Of a stretch of DNA of 64,000 nucleotides, positions 25,533 to 36,312 are shown piece by piece (position 1 is the first letter of the stretch; every line of letters begins with the position of its first letter). Origin of the DNA: Rhodoblastus acidophilus (GTDB lineage Bacteria; Pseudomonadota; Alphaproteobacteria; Rhizobiales; Beijerinckiaceae); contig NZ_JAOQNX010000008.1 in the NCBI RefSeq assembly GCF_025961575.1, positions 112,260 through 176,259 on the forward strand. The letters are read 5' to 3'. Position numbers and translations under genes: made by a program. The notes under the pieces are model-generated. The model had not been told where the DNA came from. It did no database searches and saw only the letters and a program-made list of their open reading frames with translations.

Positions 25533-26290
25533 TCAGTTCCGAAGCCGGTATCCCGTCCGGAAAATCCACACCACCACCGCAAAACACGCCGCCAGCATCG
25601 CAACGGTCAGCCCCAGGCTGATCAGCGGCGCCAGCGTCGCTATGTCGTAGAACGTCCAGCGAAACCCTTCGATCAGATAGACGATCGGGTTGAACAGCGC
25701 GATCTGCCGCCACACGCCCGGTAGCATGTCGATGGAATAGAACGTGCCTCCCAAAAACGTCAGCGGCGAGATCACCATCATCGGGATCAGGTTCAGCTTT
25801 TCAAAGCCATCCGCCCACAGCCCCAGGATGAAGCCGAACAAAGCGAAGGTCATCGACAGCAGCACCAGATAGAGGAACGCCAGGACGGGGTGAACCACCT
25901 CGAAGGGTACGAACAGCCGCGCGGTGGTAAAAATGATCAGGCCGAGGATCACCGATTTGGTCGCGGCGGCGCCGACGAAGCCGATCACCACCTCGACAGC
26001 CGAAATCGGCGCCGACAGCAGTTCGTAGATCGTGCCGAGGAAACGCGGCAGATAGATGCCGAACGAGGCGTTGGAGACGCTTTCGGTCAAAACCGTCAGC
26101 AGGATGAGGCCCGGGACGATGAAGGCGCCATAGGACACCCCGTCGATCGCCTGCATGCGCGAGCCGATCGCCGAGCCGAACACGACGAAATAGAGCGCCG
26201 TCGAAATCACCGGCGAGGCGATGCTCTGGTAGAGCGTGCGCCAGGTGCGGCTCAGTTCGTTGATGTAGATGGCGCGGATGGCGTAAACAT

Positions 26291-26294
<4 letters not shown>
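25533..26294 (-). CDS. ABC-2 type exporter permease
   Basis: A 253-aa inner-membrane protein with six predicted helices, typical of ABC-2 permeases. An N-terminal cytoplasmic helix ([17 protein letters not shown]) precedes the first membrane pair, and the family phrase [37 protein letters not shown] is present. It forms a two-component exporter with the ATPase upstream, with a 4-bp ATGA overlap at 26291-26294. Relatives include NodJ/YadH-type exporters, and the substrate cannot be deduced. It lies just outside the integrated element and looks like chromosomal core. Confidence 0.9.
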
Positions 26295-27217
<923 letters not shown>

Positions 27218-27265
27218 AGAGCTGTCCCCAAATCGTCGAGCCTCCTGAAAACATCGGACGGCCCG

Positions 27266-27309
27266 CAAAAAGCAAGAGCGCCGGAGCAAGCTCGCGCTTG
27301 CGCCGGCGC
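27266..27309 (-). terminator. terminator of the OmpA-like gene
   Basis: A hairpin between 27278-27291 (GCGCCGG-A-GCAAGC) and 27296-27309 with one mismatch and loop TCGC. On the minus strand it is followed by CTCTTGCTTTTTG, ending transcription from 27327. Confidence 0.75.
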
Positions 27310-27326
27310 CCTCCAAATTTAAAGGC

Positions 27327-28523
27327 TTACTTCACCGCGAAGTCGATGCGGCGGTTAGCGGCCTTGCCGGCGTCGGAATCGTTGACGGCCAGCGGCTTCT
27401 CCGAGCCATAGCCGACCGCAGTGAGCTGGTCCGCCTTGGCGCCCTTCTTCTTCAGCAGGGCGACGACGGCGTCGGCGCGGCTTTGCGACAGCGCCTTGTT
27501 CTTCGCGGCGTCGCCGGTGGCGTCGGTGTGGCCGGCGACTTCGACGCTGATCCCGCCAGGGCAGCGGGCGAGCGTCGCGCCGATCTTGCCGATCAGCGCT
27601 TCCGAGCCCTTGGCGACCTTGGCGCTGCCGGCGTCGAACTTGATCGACTCCTTGGCGACAATGCCGGACAGGGCGGTCTGGCACTGGCCGAGGTCGAGCG
27701 GGCCGGTCGCGGGCAGCGCCTTGGCGGCGGCGATGGCGGCGGCCTTCAATTCGGCGACCTGCTTCACCGTCTTCGGCGCAGCGGCGGCGGCGGCCGCAGC
27801 AGCGGCGGCCTTGGCTTCCTCAGCGGCCTTCGCCTCTTCTTCAGCCTTGGCGGCGGCGGCGGCTTTGGCCTCTTCCTCAGCCTTCGCGGCGGCGGCGGCC
27901 TTGGCCTCTTCCTCAGCCTTCGCAGCGGCGGCGGCCTTGGCGTCTTCCTCGGCCTTGGCGGCGGCGGCGGCGGCGGCCTTGGCCTCCGCTTCAGCCTTGG
28001 CCTTCACGGCGGCGGCGGCCGCAGCGGCCTTGGCCTCTTCTTCGGCCTTGGCGGCGGCGGCCTTGGCGGCGGCGTCGTCAGGCTTGGCTGCAGGCGCGGC
28101 GGCCGTGGCTTCGGCTGGCTTCTCGGCAGGGAACCACGCCGCCGGCGGGGTGATGAACAGCGAGCAGGCCCAGACCAGGCCGGAAACCACCAGCGGGCCC
28201 CAGCGCAGGCCGCTCATGCCGCCGAACGCGCCGGCGAGCGCGCCGCCGGAGAAAGCGAAGAAGGCGAGCGCGCCCGTGGTGATCCAGGCGGCCGTGACAT
28301 TCTCGACAAAGCCGAACAGGCTGGCACCGACGCCCAGAACCGCGAGGACGGCGAGCGGGAGGAACCACAGGGGGATGCGCCGGCGATTCGCTTCGTCGGA
28401 GAGCTTGACCTCTCCTTCGGCCTCCTCATCCTCAGCATCGGAGAAGGCCATCAGCGCGGCCAAAAACCCGATGATGAAGAAAAGAACCAACCAACCCCAA
28501 TAGTGGGATAAAATGCTCAACAT
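27327..28523 (-). CDS. OmpA-family protein with membrane domain and Ala/Lys/Glu repeat stalk
   Basis: A 398-aa protein, with the start at 28523 ([16 protein letters not shown]) chosen for the GGGAGGAG site upstream. Residues 1-135 carry about four membrane helices ([73 protein letters not shown]). Residues ~150-250 are tandem repeats of the type [13 protein letters not shown], likely a long single helix or stalk. The C-terminal OmpA domain ([15 protein letters not shown]..., [40 protein letters not shown]) binds peptidoglycan. It would span from inner membrane to cell wall, like MotB- or Pal-type anchors. Confidence 0.88.
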   Translation of the reverse strand: MLSILSHYWGWLVLFFIIGFLAALMAFSDAEDEEAEGEVKLSDEANRRRIPLWFLPLAVLAVLGVGASLFGFVENVTAAWITTGALAFFAFSGGALAGAFGGMSGLRWGPLVVSGLVWACSLFITPPAAWFPAEKPAEATAAAPAAKPDDAAAKAAAAKAEEEAKAAAAAAAVKAKAEAEAKAAAAAAAKAEEDAKAAAAAKAEEEAKAAAAAKAEEEAKAAAAAKAEEEAKAAEEAKAAAAAAAAAAAPKTVKQVAELKAAAIAAAKALPATGPLDLGQCQTALSGIVAKESIKFDAGSAKVAKGSEALIGKIGATLARCPGGISVEVAGHTDATGDAAKNKALSQSRADAVVALLKKKGAKADQLTAVGYGSEKPLAVNDSDAGKAANRRIDFAVK

Positions 28524-28771
28524 TGCCAATGCTCCTCCCGGGCAGTCCAAGTGCAGGTACCGGAACCGGAGACTAAACTTTTTAGCCGCTAGGTGAAGCA
28601 AAACTTTCGGCGGGTCAGGCCGCAAAGGCGCTTTGTGCTGGCGCCTGCGCGCATTTGGTGTATAAGCGCGCCATCCGCGCGAAACTCTTCGCGGGAACGG
28701 AGATTCGCGACCGCGCTGGACGACATCCCGGAGCGGCCTCGGCATTTCCGAATCAGAAGAAGGATCACCCG

Positions 28772-29041
28772 ATGTCGATCACAGCCGAGCGCAAGACCGC
28801 GCTCATTCAGGAATACGCCACCAAGCAGGGCGATACCGGCTCGCCGGAGGTTCAGGTCGCCATCCTGACCGAACGCATCGCCAATCTCACCGGGCATTTC
28901 AAGACCCATGCGAAGGACAACCATTCGCGTCGCGGTCTGCTCAAGCTGGTGTCGCTGCGTCGTCAGCTTCTCGACTATCTCAAGAAGAATGACGAGGGGC
29001 GCTACAAGACGCTCATCGAGCGCCTCGGCATCCGCCGCTAA
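28772..29041 (+). CDS. rpsO: 30S ribosomal protein S15
   Basis: An 89-aa ribosomal protein that binds 16S rRNA and helps assemble the platform. The family sequence is plain: [41 protein letters not shown] and [32 protein letters not shown] precedes the ATG. It lies upstream of pnp, the common bacterial order rpsO-pnp, with a hairpin terminator between them that would allow partial read-through. Confidence 0.98.
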   Translation: MSITAERKTALIQEYATKQGDTGSPEVQVAILTERIANLTGHFKTHAKDNHSRRGLLKLVSLRRQLLDYLKKNDEGRYKTLIERLGIRR

Positions 29042-29050
29042 ACGCTTCCT

Positions 29051-29076
29051 GCGGCCGGCTCACGCCGGCCGCTTTT
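29051..29076 (+). terminator. rpsO terminator
   Basis: GCGGCCGG (29051-29058) pairs with CCGGCCGC (29065-29072), followed by TTTT. Confidence 0.85.
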
Positions 29077-29255
29077 CCTTAAAGCCGCGCTCAAGGCGTT
29101 TCGCCCGAAGAGATGCGGCCTGATCGCCGGCGGCAGGGGCCGCCCGCATCACCAAAGTCCGACCGGACCATGGCAGGATAACCGGACGCCGAAAAATCGG
29201 CTTCTCGTCGTCTTGCACATGGTTGGCGCGACCCAAACCCATGAGAGAGACACGC

Positions 29256-31418
29256 ATGTTTGAAATGCACCGCGAACAGATCGACTGGTTCGGCCGCAAG
29301 CTGACGCTGGAGACCGGACGCATCGCCCGCCAGGCCGACGGCGCCGTGCTCGCCAGCTATGGCGAGACCACCGTCCTCGCCACCGTGGTTTCCGCGAAGA
29401 CCGCCAAGCCCGGCCAGGACTTCTTCCCGCTCACCGTCAACTATCAGGAAAAGGCTTTTGCGGCCGGCCGCATTCCCGGCGGCTATTTCAAGCGCGAAGG
29501 CCGTCCCTCCGAGCGCGAGACCCTGATCTCCCGCCTGATCGACCGTCCGATCCGCCCGCTGTTCCCGGACGGCTATTATTTCGACACCCAGGTGATCGTC
29601 ACCGTGCTCAGCCATGACATGGAGAACGATCCGGACATTCTGGCCATGGTCGCGGTTTCCGCCGCGCTGACCCTGTCCGGCGTGCCCTTCATGGGGCCGG
29701 TCGGCGGCGCCCGCGTCGCTTATATCAATGGCGAGATCAAGGTGAACCCCACCATTGACGAGGCCAAGAATTCCGACCTCGACCTGGTCGTCGCCGGCAC
29801 CGCCGACGCCGTCCTGATGGTCGAATCCGAGGCCAAGGAACTCTCGGAAGAGACCATGCTGGCCGCGGTCATGGCGGGTCATGCCGGCTTCCAGCCGGTG
29901 ATCGAGGCCATCATCCGCCTCGCCGAGCGCGCCGCCAAGGACCCGCGCGATTTCGCCCCCGCCGAAAAGGGCGATGTGGAGAAGGCCGTCGCCGAGATCG
30001 CCGAGGCCGATCTGCGCGAAGCCTACAAGATCACCGTCAAGCAAGACCGCTACAAGGCCATCGACGCCGTCAAGGCCAAGGTCAACGCCGCCCTGCTGCC
30101 GGAAGGCGAGGCGGCAAAATTCGACAAGCAGCTGATCGCTGACGTGTTCCATGAATTGCAGGCCAAGGTGGTCCGCTGGAACATTCTGGACCACAAGATC
30201 CGCATCGACGGCCGCGACCTGACCACTGTGCGCCCGATCCTGGCGCAGGTCGGCGTGCTGCCGCGCACCCACGGCTCCGCCGTCTTCACCCGCGGCGAAA
30301 CCCAGGCTCTGGTGGTAGCCACGCTCGGCACCGGCGAGGACGAGCAGTTCATCGATTCGCTGGAAGGGACGTATAAAGAGAACTTCCTGCTGCATTACAA
30401 CTTCCCGCCCTATTCCGTGGGCGAGACCGGCCGTATCGGTTCGCCGGGCCGCCGCGAAATCGGCCACGGCAAGCTGGCGTGGCGCGCCATCCATCCGATG
30501 CTGCCGGCGCCGGGCGAATTCCCCTACACGATCCGCGTCGTCTCGGAGATCACCGAATCCAACGGCTCATCGTCGATGGCCACCGTCTGCGGCTCGTCGC
30601 TGGCGCTGATGGACGCGGGCGTGCCGCTGAAGCGCCCGACCGCCGGCATCGCCATGGGCCTGATCCTGGAAGGCGACCGTTTCGCGGTTCTCTCCGACAT
30701 TCTGGGTGACGAGGACCACCTCGGCGACATGGACTTCAAGGTGGCCGGCACCGAGCACGGCGTCACCTCCTTGCAGATGGACATCAAGATCGCCGGCATC
30801 ACCGAGGAGATCATGAAGGTGGCGCTGGCCCAGGCCAAGGACGGCCGCCTGCACATCCTCGGCGAAATGTCCAAGGCGATCACCGACGCCCGCGCGGAAC
30901 TCGGCGAATTCGCCCCGCGCATCGAGACCATGAAGATCGCGGTCGACAAGATCCGCGAAGTCATCGGCTCCGGCGGCAAGGTGATCCGCGAGATCGTGGA
31001 AAAGACCGGCGCCAAGATCAACATCGAGGACGACGGCACGGTGAAGATCGCGTCCAGCGACGGCAATTCGATCAAGGCCGCCATCAACTGGATCAAGTCG
31101 ATCGCCTCCGATCCGGAAGTCGGCCAGATCTATGAGGGCACTGTGGTGAAGACCACGGATTTCGGCGCCTTCGTCAACTTCTTCGGCGCCAAGGACGGCC
31201 TCGTCCATATCTCGCAGCTCGCCGCCGCGCGCGTCGCCAAGACCACCGACGTGGTCAAGGAAGGGGATAAGGTGAAGGTCAAGCTGCTGGGCTTTGATGA
31301 CCGCGGCAAGGTGCGCCTGTCCATGCGCGCCGTGGACCAGCAGACCGGCGAAGACCTCGAAGCCAAGGCCAAGGCGGAAGCCAAGGCCGAAGGCGAGGCG
31401 CCGCAAGAGCAGGTGTAA
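29256..31418 (+). CDS. pnp: polyribonucleotide nucleotidyltransferase
   Basis: A 720-aa 3'-5' exoribonuclease of the RNA degradosome, from the start [13 protein letters not shown] at 29256. It has two RNase PH domains (about 10-150 and 310-540), the second containing [23 protein letters not shown] and [19 protein letters not shown] linking helical domain lies between them. The KH domain ([20 protein letters not shown]) and the S1 domain ([18 protein letters not shown]) come near the end, with a short Ala/Glu/Lys tail. Length and order are normal, as is the position after rpsO. An ATG at 29223 with GAGAGAGA between is a less likely start. Confidence 0.98.
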   Translation: MFEMHREQIDWFGRKLTLETGRIARQADGAVLASYGETTVLATVVSAKTAKPGQDFFPLTVNYQEKAFAAGRIPGGYFKREGRPSERETLISRLIDRPIRPLFPDGYYFDTQVIVTVLSHDMENDPDILAMVAVSAALTLSGVPFMGPVGGARVAYINGEIKVNPTIDEAKNSDLDLVVAGTADAVLMVESEAKELSEETMLAAVMAGHAGFQPVIEAIIRLAERAAKDPRDFAPAEKGDVEKAVAEIAEADLREAYKITVKQDRYKAIDAVKAKVNAALLPEGEAAKFDKQLIADVFHELQAKVVRWNILDHKIRIDGRDLTTVRPILAQVGVLPRTHGSAVFTRGETQALVVATLGTGEDEQFIDSLEGTYKENFLLHYNFPPYSVGETGRIGSPGRREIGHGKLAWRAIHPMLPAPGEFPYTIRVVSEITESNGSSSMATVCGSSLALMDAGVPLKRPTAGIAMGLILEGDRFAVLSDILGDEDHLGDMDFKVAGTEHGVTSLQMDIKIAGITEEIMKVALAQAKDGRLHILGEMSKAITDARAELGEFAPRIETMKIAVDKIREVIGSGGKVIREIVEKTGAKINIEDDGTVKIASSDGNSIKAAINWIKSIASDPEVGQIYEGTVVKTTDFGAFVNFFGAKDGLVHISQLAAARVAKTTDVVKEGDKVKVKLLGFDDRGKVRLSMRAVDQQTGEDLEAKAKAEAKAEGEAPQEQV

Positions 31419-31450
31419 GGCGGGAACGCCTCACCCTCGCGTGAATTCAG

Positions 31451-31477
31451 TCGGCCGCCCCACGGGGCGGCCGATTT
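31451..31477 (+). terminator. pnp terminator
   Basis: TCGGCCGCCCC (31451-31461) pairs perfectly with GGGGCGGCCGA (31464-31474) around a 2-nt gap, followed by TTT. The 155 bp to the next gene hold nothing else visible. Confidence 0.75.
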
Positions 31478-31632
31478 GCGTTCATGCGGCGCCGACGGCG
31501 CTCATCGCCATCACAGGACGGCCTGAATTGTCGATATGAGAATCAGCGCGCAGACCTTGGCGCACCTGCGCTCGCAGCAGGCCGCCTCGTTTGTCCGTTT
31601 GTGTCGTTGTCGGCGAGGCCGCGCGCGCCCGC

Positions 31633-32934
31633 TCAGGCGCGCCGGCCAAAAGCCTCTAGCGCAGCGTGAAGCTCGGCATGGGTTGCGGCATGTTGCGCGA
31701 GGGGGACGCCCTGCGAAATGGCGTCCCAGGCCTGCCTTATGCTTGCGGCGCCGCCGCGCGGTCCCATCGGATGTCCGAAAACGCCGCGTCCCGGCACGAA
31801 GCCGAAGTCGACGCCGCCAACCTTCCGGTAGACGCCTTCCAGGGTGACAGCCGAATCGCTGCCGCCGGGCACGGGCAGGCAGGGTTTTAGGTGGCCCATG
31901 GGCTCCAGGCAGGCGCGGACGCAATCCAGAACTTCGTGCTCCGGCATCATCATGCGGCTGCCGAAGCCCGGCATGATGACCGTATCAAACCCGGCGAGCC
32001 GCTGCAGCCGGGTCAGCACCCGGGAATGAATGCCGTAGCCCGCCAGCCGGCTGAAGGCGGCGATGAAGGGGAAATGCGCGATCAGGGGCACGCTGGCGTG
32101 CTTGCGCAGCATTCGAACGCCGCTCAATCCCACCGGCATGGCGTTGACGAGCAGCGCATTCGCGCCTTTCGCCACCGCGAGATCGTGGTTTTCCACCAGC
32201 CGGTCCACCTCATCGGTGATATTGGCCAGATAGATTTTTGGCGCGCCGGTCTCGCGCTCCGCCCGCAGGCGGGCCTCGCCCAAAGCCGCGGCGCGCGCGC
32301 CGAGCGGGCTCCAGTCGATGTCGGCCAGCATCTCGTCATCCTTGGCGATGTCGAGGCCGCCCAGCCAGCTTTGATAGGCAAGTTCGGCGAAAGGCTCCGG
32401 GGGAAGCCCGATGTTCGGCTTGATCACGCCGAAAAAGATCGGGCGGCCAAAAGCGTTAAGGCGCTCGCGCAAACCGGCGACGCCGAATTGCGGCCCCTGG
32501 AATTCCGCAAGATAGGAGTCGGGGAAGCGGATGTCCTGCAGCCGGATCAGGGGAATGCCGGGCGAGAAGAACACGCCTTCGCCGCAGACGGCGGACAGCA
32601 GATTGGGGATGCGCGGCCCGAAATTGCCGTGCGGGTGGGCGATGGTGACCCGCACCGCATGAACCGGACCCTGGGCCGCGCAGGTCACCGGGATGCTGAA
32701 TCCGGAAGGCTGTGGAGCCGATTCCAAATCCAGGACCTTGGCCGCGAAGCGCGGGCGAAAATCTTCGTCCACGCCGACGCGGCGCCATTGCGCCGTGGAC
32801 TGCTCGCTGCACAGATGCGCGGCGGCTTCGCGCGGATCGCCCGCGCATTCGAAGGTGAAATCAAGCTCGATATAGTCTTGGGCGTTGAGCTCGCCGCGCT
32901 TGGCGTAAAAACCCGAAAAATCGTCCGGCGTCAT
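31633..32934 (-). CDS. RuBisCO-like protein (form IV)
   Basis: A 433-aa protein with the RuBisCO large-subunit fold. IKPNIGL keeps the Lys equivalent to K175 but has Asn for K177. [10 protein letters not shown] keeps the carbamylated Lys and the two metal-binding acids. The His-Arg pair of the sixth region reads AHFPFIAAF, and loop 6 reads [10 protein letters not shown] in place of the GKLEG loop, so the catalytic Lys of carboxylation is missing. It therefore cannot be a normal carboxylase. Form IV proteins act as enolases, isomerases or decarboxylases in sulphur salvage or sugar-acid breakdown; the KPNIGL signature recalls the non-photosynthetic group. It starts 3 bp after the YjbQ-like gene. 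Confidence 0.92.
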   Translation of the reverse strand: MTPDDFSGFYAKRGELNAQDYIELDFTFECAGDPREAAAHLCSEQSTAQWRRVGVDEDFRPRFAAKVLDLESAPQPSGFSIPVTCAAQGPVHAVRVTIAHPHGNFGPRIPNLLSAVCGEGVFFSPGIPLIRLQDIRFPDSYLAEFQGPQFGVAGLRERLNAFGRPIFFGVIKPNIGLPPEPFAELAYQSWLGGLDIAKDDEMLADIDWSPLGARAAALGEARLRAERETGAPKIYLANITDEVDRLVENHDLAVAKGANALLVNAMPVGLSGVRMLRKHASVPLIAHFPFIAAFSRLAGYGIHSRVLTRLQRLAGFDTVIMPGFGSRMMMPEHEVLDCVRACLEPMGHLKPCLPVPGGSDSAVTLEGVYRKVGGVDFGFVPGRGVFGHPMGPRGGAASIRQAWDAISQGVPLAQHAATHAELHAALEAFGRRA

Positions 32935-32937
32935 GGA

Positions 32938-33366
32938 TCAAGCCGCTCCCATGATGTGAAGTTCAAGCGCGCGACGGTCCCTTGGGCCATCGAGCTCAAT
33001 GAAAAAGATGGCCTGCCAACTGCCGAGGACCATTTCGCCGTCGGCCACCGCAATGCTCTCGGAGGAATTCATGAACAGCCCGAGGATATGGGAATGGGCG
33101 TTGTCGCGTCCGTCGATGGCGACTTCATTGTGCAGCCAGTCGCCATCGCGGGGCACAAATCGCTTCAGCCAGGTCGCCATGTCCTTTTGCAGCTGCGGCT
33201 CGCGCTCGTTCACATTGACCCGCGCGGTCGTGTGAAGCGAGGTCACGGTGAGAAGACCGTCTCGGACTCCGGTCGTTTTCAGCCAATCGCGGACCTGTTC
33301 GGTCACATCGATGATCTGGATCGGCTCGACGGTCTCGAACTCGATCCGCGTTCTCAGGATTTTCAT
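32938..33366 (-). CDS. YjbQ/UPF0047 family protein
   Basis: A 142-aa protein with the UPF0047 pattern: an N-terminal strand, LLTVTSLHTTARVNVNERE, HNEVAIDGRDNAHSHILGLFMNSSESIAV and GEMVLGSWQAIFFIELDGPR. The three His and nearby acids form the family's conserved site. Members show weak thiamine-phosphate synthase activity, but the true role is unsettled. Here it is cotranscribed with a RuBisCO-like protein, separated by 3 bp, which suggests a shared small phosphorylated substrate. Length is normal and the start ATG lies just inside 33366. Confidence 0.9.
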   Translation of the reverse strand: MKILRTRIEFETVEPIQIIDVTEQVRDWLKTTGVRDGLLTVTSLHTTARVNVNEREPQLQKDMATWLKRFVPRDGDWLHNEVAIDGRDNAHSHILGLFMNSSESIAVADGEMVLGSWQAIFFIELDGPRDRRALELHIMGAA

Positions 33367-33441
33367 GGGATCACCTAGGGGGCGGCTCGCGCGCCGGATG
33401 TAGCTCAGCGCGAAACCCGCCGCAATCCACCCAGGCGAAGT

Positions 33442-33759
33442 TTAGGCCCGGGCTTTCCCTTCGCGCCCACCGATGCGCGCCGCGCCCAGCGTCCAGTAGC
33501 AAGCCACCGCATAGGGGAGAAATACGGCGACCTTCCAGGCGTCGTACCAGTCAGGCTCCGCGGAAATCGTGATCGTCAATGCGCGCGCGCCTTTTTCCGC
33601 CGCGACCGGTTCGGCGGCGGCGTCTTCCGCTCGCCCTTCAGGTTGAGAAACCCATTGATCGGCCTCTGTCCCTGGCGACGAGACCGCTGCGACGGACTCC
33701 GCCCCTGTCCCCCGCGCCGCGTCTTGCGGGATTCGGAACGGAATGGTCTTCCGGCTCAT
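33442..33759 (-). CDS. small membrane protein coupled to ParA-like ATPase
   Basis: A 105-aa protein whose start overlaps the ParA-like gene stop as ATGA (33756-33759). Residues 1-60 are polar and disordered-looking (MSRKTIPFRIPQDAARG...). Residues ~72-92 (AWKVAVFLPYAVACYWTLGAA) could be one membrane helix, followed by a basic tail. I do not recognise it. By position it is the expected partner of the ATPase, as ParB-type or cargo-adaptor proteins are, but it has no ParB domain. Confidence 0.6.
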   Translation of the reverse strand: MSRKTIPFRIPQDAARGTGAESVAAVSSPGTEADQWVSQPEGRAEDAAAEPVAAEKGARALTITISAEPDWYDAWKVAVFLPYAVACYWTLGAARIGGREGKARA

Positions 33760-34400
33760 GCCGCTTGCCTTTCAGGATTGGGAAAAATCAGCGCGGCCAG
33801 CCTTTTCAGCTCCTTGGCCGCTTCGCTTTGAGGCGCCGCTTCAAGCACCGAAAGGCCCCGCGCCGCGCTTTCCGCGTAGACAACGCGTTGGATCAGGGGA
33901 ACATCAAGCACGGGCGTATCCGGGAACTGATCGAGAGCCACGGAAAAATCTCGTCCGATCGCCGTATTGGTGATCTTGCGATTGATGGCGAACCTTGCCT
34001 GCAAATCTTCTTTGTAAATCCGCGCTTCGCGGATCAGTTTCACGGTGTCCGAGGCGGCCCAGATGTCATAGGGCGAAGGCTGCACGGGGATCAGAACGAG
34101 ATCGCTCGCCAAAATGGCCGCCCTTGCGAGTTCATTGACCCGCGGCGCCCCGTCGATCAGGACCACGTCGTAATTTTTCGCCAGAGCCGGGAGTTCGCGA
34201 TGCAATGTCGGTTTGGCCATGCCGACCACGGCGAAGGCTGGCTCGGCGGCTCGAACGCTGGACCACGACAAAGCGCTTCCCTGCGGATCGGCGTCGACAA
34301 GAAGCACGCTCCGACCGGCATGACTGAAGCAGGACGCCAGATTGACCGCAATCGTCGTCTTTCCGACACCGCCTTTTTGATTCAGCACGCCGATGATCAA
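33756..34400 (-). CDS. ParA/MinD-like ATPase
   Basis: A 214-aa small ParA. The deviant Walker A is NQKGGVGKTTIAVNLA with the signature Lys; LLVDADPQGSALSW is the switch I region; YDVVLIDGAPRV is Walker B. Small ParAs without an N-terminal HTH position plasmids or cellular cargo on the nucleoid. It lies between the biosynthetic operon and the RuBisCO-like pair, 150 bp from the phosphopantetheinyl transferase gene, with no parB or centromere-like repeats. It might act with the coupled 105-aa protein on a cell-internal cargo, or be a plasmid leftover. Confidence 0.9.
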   Translation of the reverse strand: MIIGVLNQKGGVGKTTIAVNLASCFSHAGRSVLLVDADPQGSALSWSSVRAAEPAFAVVGMAKPTLHRELPALAKNYDVVLIDGAPRVNELARAAILASDLVLIPVQPSPYDIWAASDTVKLIREARIYKEDLQARFAINRKITNTAIGRDFSVALDQFPDTPVLDVPLIQRVVYAESAARGLSVLEAAPQSEAAKELKRLAALIFPNPERQAA

Positions 34401-34552
34401 TGACGCCGCCTTTCAACACCAGCCGAAAACAGGATCACATTGCGAATCGATTTTTTTACGTATGGTTAACTTCTCAGCATTCGACGATTGTTGCAACCAT
34501 CTCCTCTCGCGGGCCGGCGCGCGCGACGGCGCCGCCGCTTGATCCGACACGT

Positions 34553-35254
34553 TCACAGGATGGCGTCCAGGCCTCCTTCATATGGCCGCACGCGAGGCCG
34601 ATGCCGAAGGCCTTCCGCCGCTATGGCGGCGATCACCTCACCCTCGCTCAAATCACTCAATCCGATCTGTGCATTGTCGTTTTCGCCGACCACGACCTCC
34701 CACAAGCCGGCATCTTCGAGCGGAACCCGAAATTGCTTGGGATCGAGCTGGAATCCCAATCCCAGCGCCTTCACGACGGCTTCCTTGCGGGTCCAGCCGC
34801 GCAGAAAGGACTGACGCCTCCGCGACGGCGATTCGCGCCGCAGATGTTCAGAATCCGTTTCGCCGAACACCGCGTCGATCATCTCGTCGTAATCCATCAA
34901 TCCGTCGTCATCTTCGACATCGACGCCGACTGCTGAACCCCGCGCGATGGCGACCAGAGCCGTCCGCTTGCTGTGCGACAGGTTGAACGTCAAGCCTCGC
35001 GAGGCGCCAGCTATGAACGGCTTGCCAAAGGGCGCGACGGCGACCGGCACGGCGCCGGGCTCCATGTCGAGAAAGCACGCGAGCAGCCTGCGCACTGCAC
35101 AGTGAGAATGGCCATAACGGTCTCGATCCTCAGCATGGATGAAGGCGTCGGCGACGGCGCGCTCGCGCGCGTCGAGCAGCGACCAGTCCGGCGGAGCGCT
35201 CGTTCGAAAATCGATCCGCCAGACCGCCACCTCGCCGGTCAGATCAAAGGTCAT
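34553..35254 (-). CDS. Sfp-type 4'-phosphopantetheinyl transferase
   Basis: A 233-aa enzyme that attaches the phosphopantetheine arm of CoA to carrier-protein serines. The start is set at 35254 (MTFDLTGEVAVWRIDF), in an ATGA overlap with the hydrolase gene; the longer frame is a shadow of that gene. Motifs: HSHCAVRRLLACFL, GKPFI, LTFNLSHSKRTALVAIA, VGVDVEDDD (metal-binding Asp and Glu) and RGWTRKEAVVKALGLGF. It is the last gene of the biosynthetic operon and would activate its three or more carrier proteins. Confidence 0.93.
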   Translation of the reverse strand: MTFDLTGEVAVWRIDFRTSAPPDWSLLDARERAVADAFIHAEDRDRYGHSHCAVRRLLACFLDMEPGAVPVAVAPFGKPFIAGASRGLTFNLSHSKRTALVAIARGSAVGVDVEDDDGLMDYDEMIDAVFGETDSEHLRRESPSRRRQSFLRGWTRKEAVVKALGLGFQLDPKQFRVPLEDAGLWEVVVGENDNAQIGLSDLSEGEVIAAIAAEGLRHRPRVRPYEGGLDAIL

Positions 35255-36312
35255 TGCAGACGGGCCTCGAAGGCTTCGAGCGGCGCGACCTCGATAAACG
35301 AGGGCCGTTGCCCCAAGGTGGCGCGGCCCGCCACATGCTGCTGCAGAAATGGCGTCACGAAAGCTGTGACGATCTCTCGCATGCGCTCGGACCTGATCAC
35401 GTCTGTCCGCCACGGCCGCCACCGGCGCCAGCGATCGGCAGAATAGACCGCGTCGGAAAAGTCGCCATGCTGGACGCCGGCGATCAGGAAAACCTCGATT
35501 TGCGATGTTCGCTGCAAGGAAAGCGCCGCGCGGAGATCCTCGAGCGTCAGCTTGGTCACGAAAAAATTCGCCGTCGACGTCCAGAATCGGCGCGGATTGA
35601 AATCCGGCATCGCATAGAGCGCGAGCAAGGGTCGCGAAACCCCGGGCGCGGCGGCCGTATGGATCAACCACCCGTCGAGATTGATCGCCGCCGCAATTCG
35701 GGGATCGCGCGCCAGCGCCGTGGCGGCGACAGCTCCGCCGAAGGAGAAACCGACCACGCCGATCCGGGAGGCGTCAATGGTCGCCGGGAGCGCGTCGGCG
35801 GGCAGCCGCATCAAGGCCTCGACCACGCGATCCAGTTTTTCAAAACCGAGCTTCGTTCGACGTGCGCTCACGTCCGGGAAGGCGGCAAGATCTTCCGCCG
35901 AGAAAGCCCTGAACGGCGCCTTGCGAACCGCCTCATCAGCGGCGTCGACCGCGGGATCGGGAGGATCGTGGCTGACATCGTCCGCGGCCGCCACGATAAA
36001 CCCGTTATGGGCGAGCTCAGCCAGCATGACCTGGTTCTCGTCGCGACGTCCGCCCCAGCTGGGGACATAAACGATCATCGGACACGGTTTTGTGGCGTCC
36101 TGCGGCGCCCAGACCTTCACCGCAATGGCCGGTCGTCCCATGCCCCGGGGATCCCGGAGGGACAAGTCCCGCGTCACGACGCCTGGCGGTTCAGGGGGCC
36201 GGTCGGCGCGGAGCGAGGCCATCTCACGAAGCAGCGCCGCGAAGACCGCGAGCCCGGCGACGACGCCAAGCGCGACAGCGGTCCGGGCGATGAAACCCGC
36301 GTGGCCCCTCAT
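35251..36312 (-). CDS. membrane-anchored alpha/beta hydrolase
   Basis: A 353-aa protein, with the start at 36312 (MRGHAGFIARTAVALGVVAGL), which overlaps the preceding stop as ATGA. An N-terminal membrane anchor or signal (ARTAVALGVVAGLAVFAALL) is followed by a dienelactone-hydrolase/PAF-acetylhydrolase-like domain. This has MIVYVPSWGGRRDENQ, the nucleophile elbow VVGFSFGGAVA and a late His in AGVQHGDFSD. It sits between the C-TE gene and the PPTase with overlaps on both sides. A role in maturation, release or self-protection of the product outside the cytoplasm is likely but not shown. Confidence 0.8.
   Translation of the reverse strand: MRGHAGFIARTAVALGVVAGLAVFAALLREMASLRADRPPEPPGVVTRDLSLRDPRGMGRPAIAVKVWAPQDATKPCPMIVYVPSWGGRRDENQVMLAELAHNGFIVAAADDVSHDPPDPAVDAADEAVRKAPFRAFSAEDLAAFPDVSARRTKLGFEKLDRVVEALMRLPADALPATIDASRIGVVGFSFGGAVAATALARDPRIAAAINLDGWLIHTAAAPGVSRPLLALYAMPDFNPRRFWTSTANFFVTKLTLEDLRAALSLQRTSQIEVFLIAGVQHGDFSDAVYSADRWRRWRPWRTDVIRSERMREIVTAFVTPFLQQHVAGRATLGQRPSFIEVAPLEAFEARLQ

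Noticed and set aside
27780..28080. Possible CRISPR or satellite repeat
   Set aside because: The repeats are in frame and encode the Ala/Lys/Glu stalk; there are no unique spacers. No CRISPR array was seen anywhere in the window.
27483..28511. Gly/Leu-rich plus-strand frame
   Set aside because: Antisense of the Ala/Lys/Glu repeat in the OmpA-like gene.
29091..30494. 467-aa minus-strand frame over pnp
   Set aside because: Low-complexity Asp/Gly/His/Leu composition, mirror of a clear pnp gene.
31633..32934. True RuBisCO large subunit with carbon fixation
   Set aside because: The loop-6 Lys, the K177 equivalent and the active-site Arg are replaced, and no small subunit or phosphoribulokinase is present.
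34553..35671. Long 372-aa version of the phosphopantetheinyl transferase
   Set aside because: The first 139 residues overlap the hydrolase gene and look non-coding; the ATGA start at 35254 gives a normal family length.
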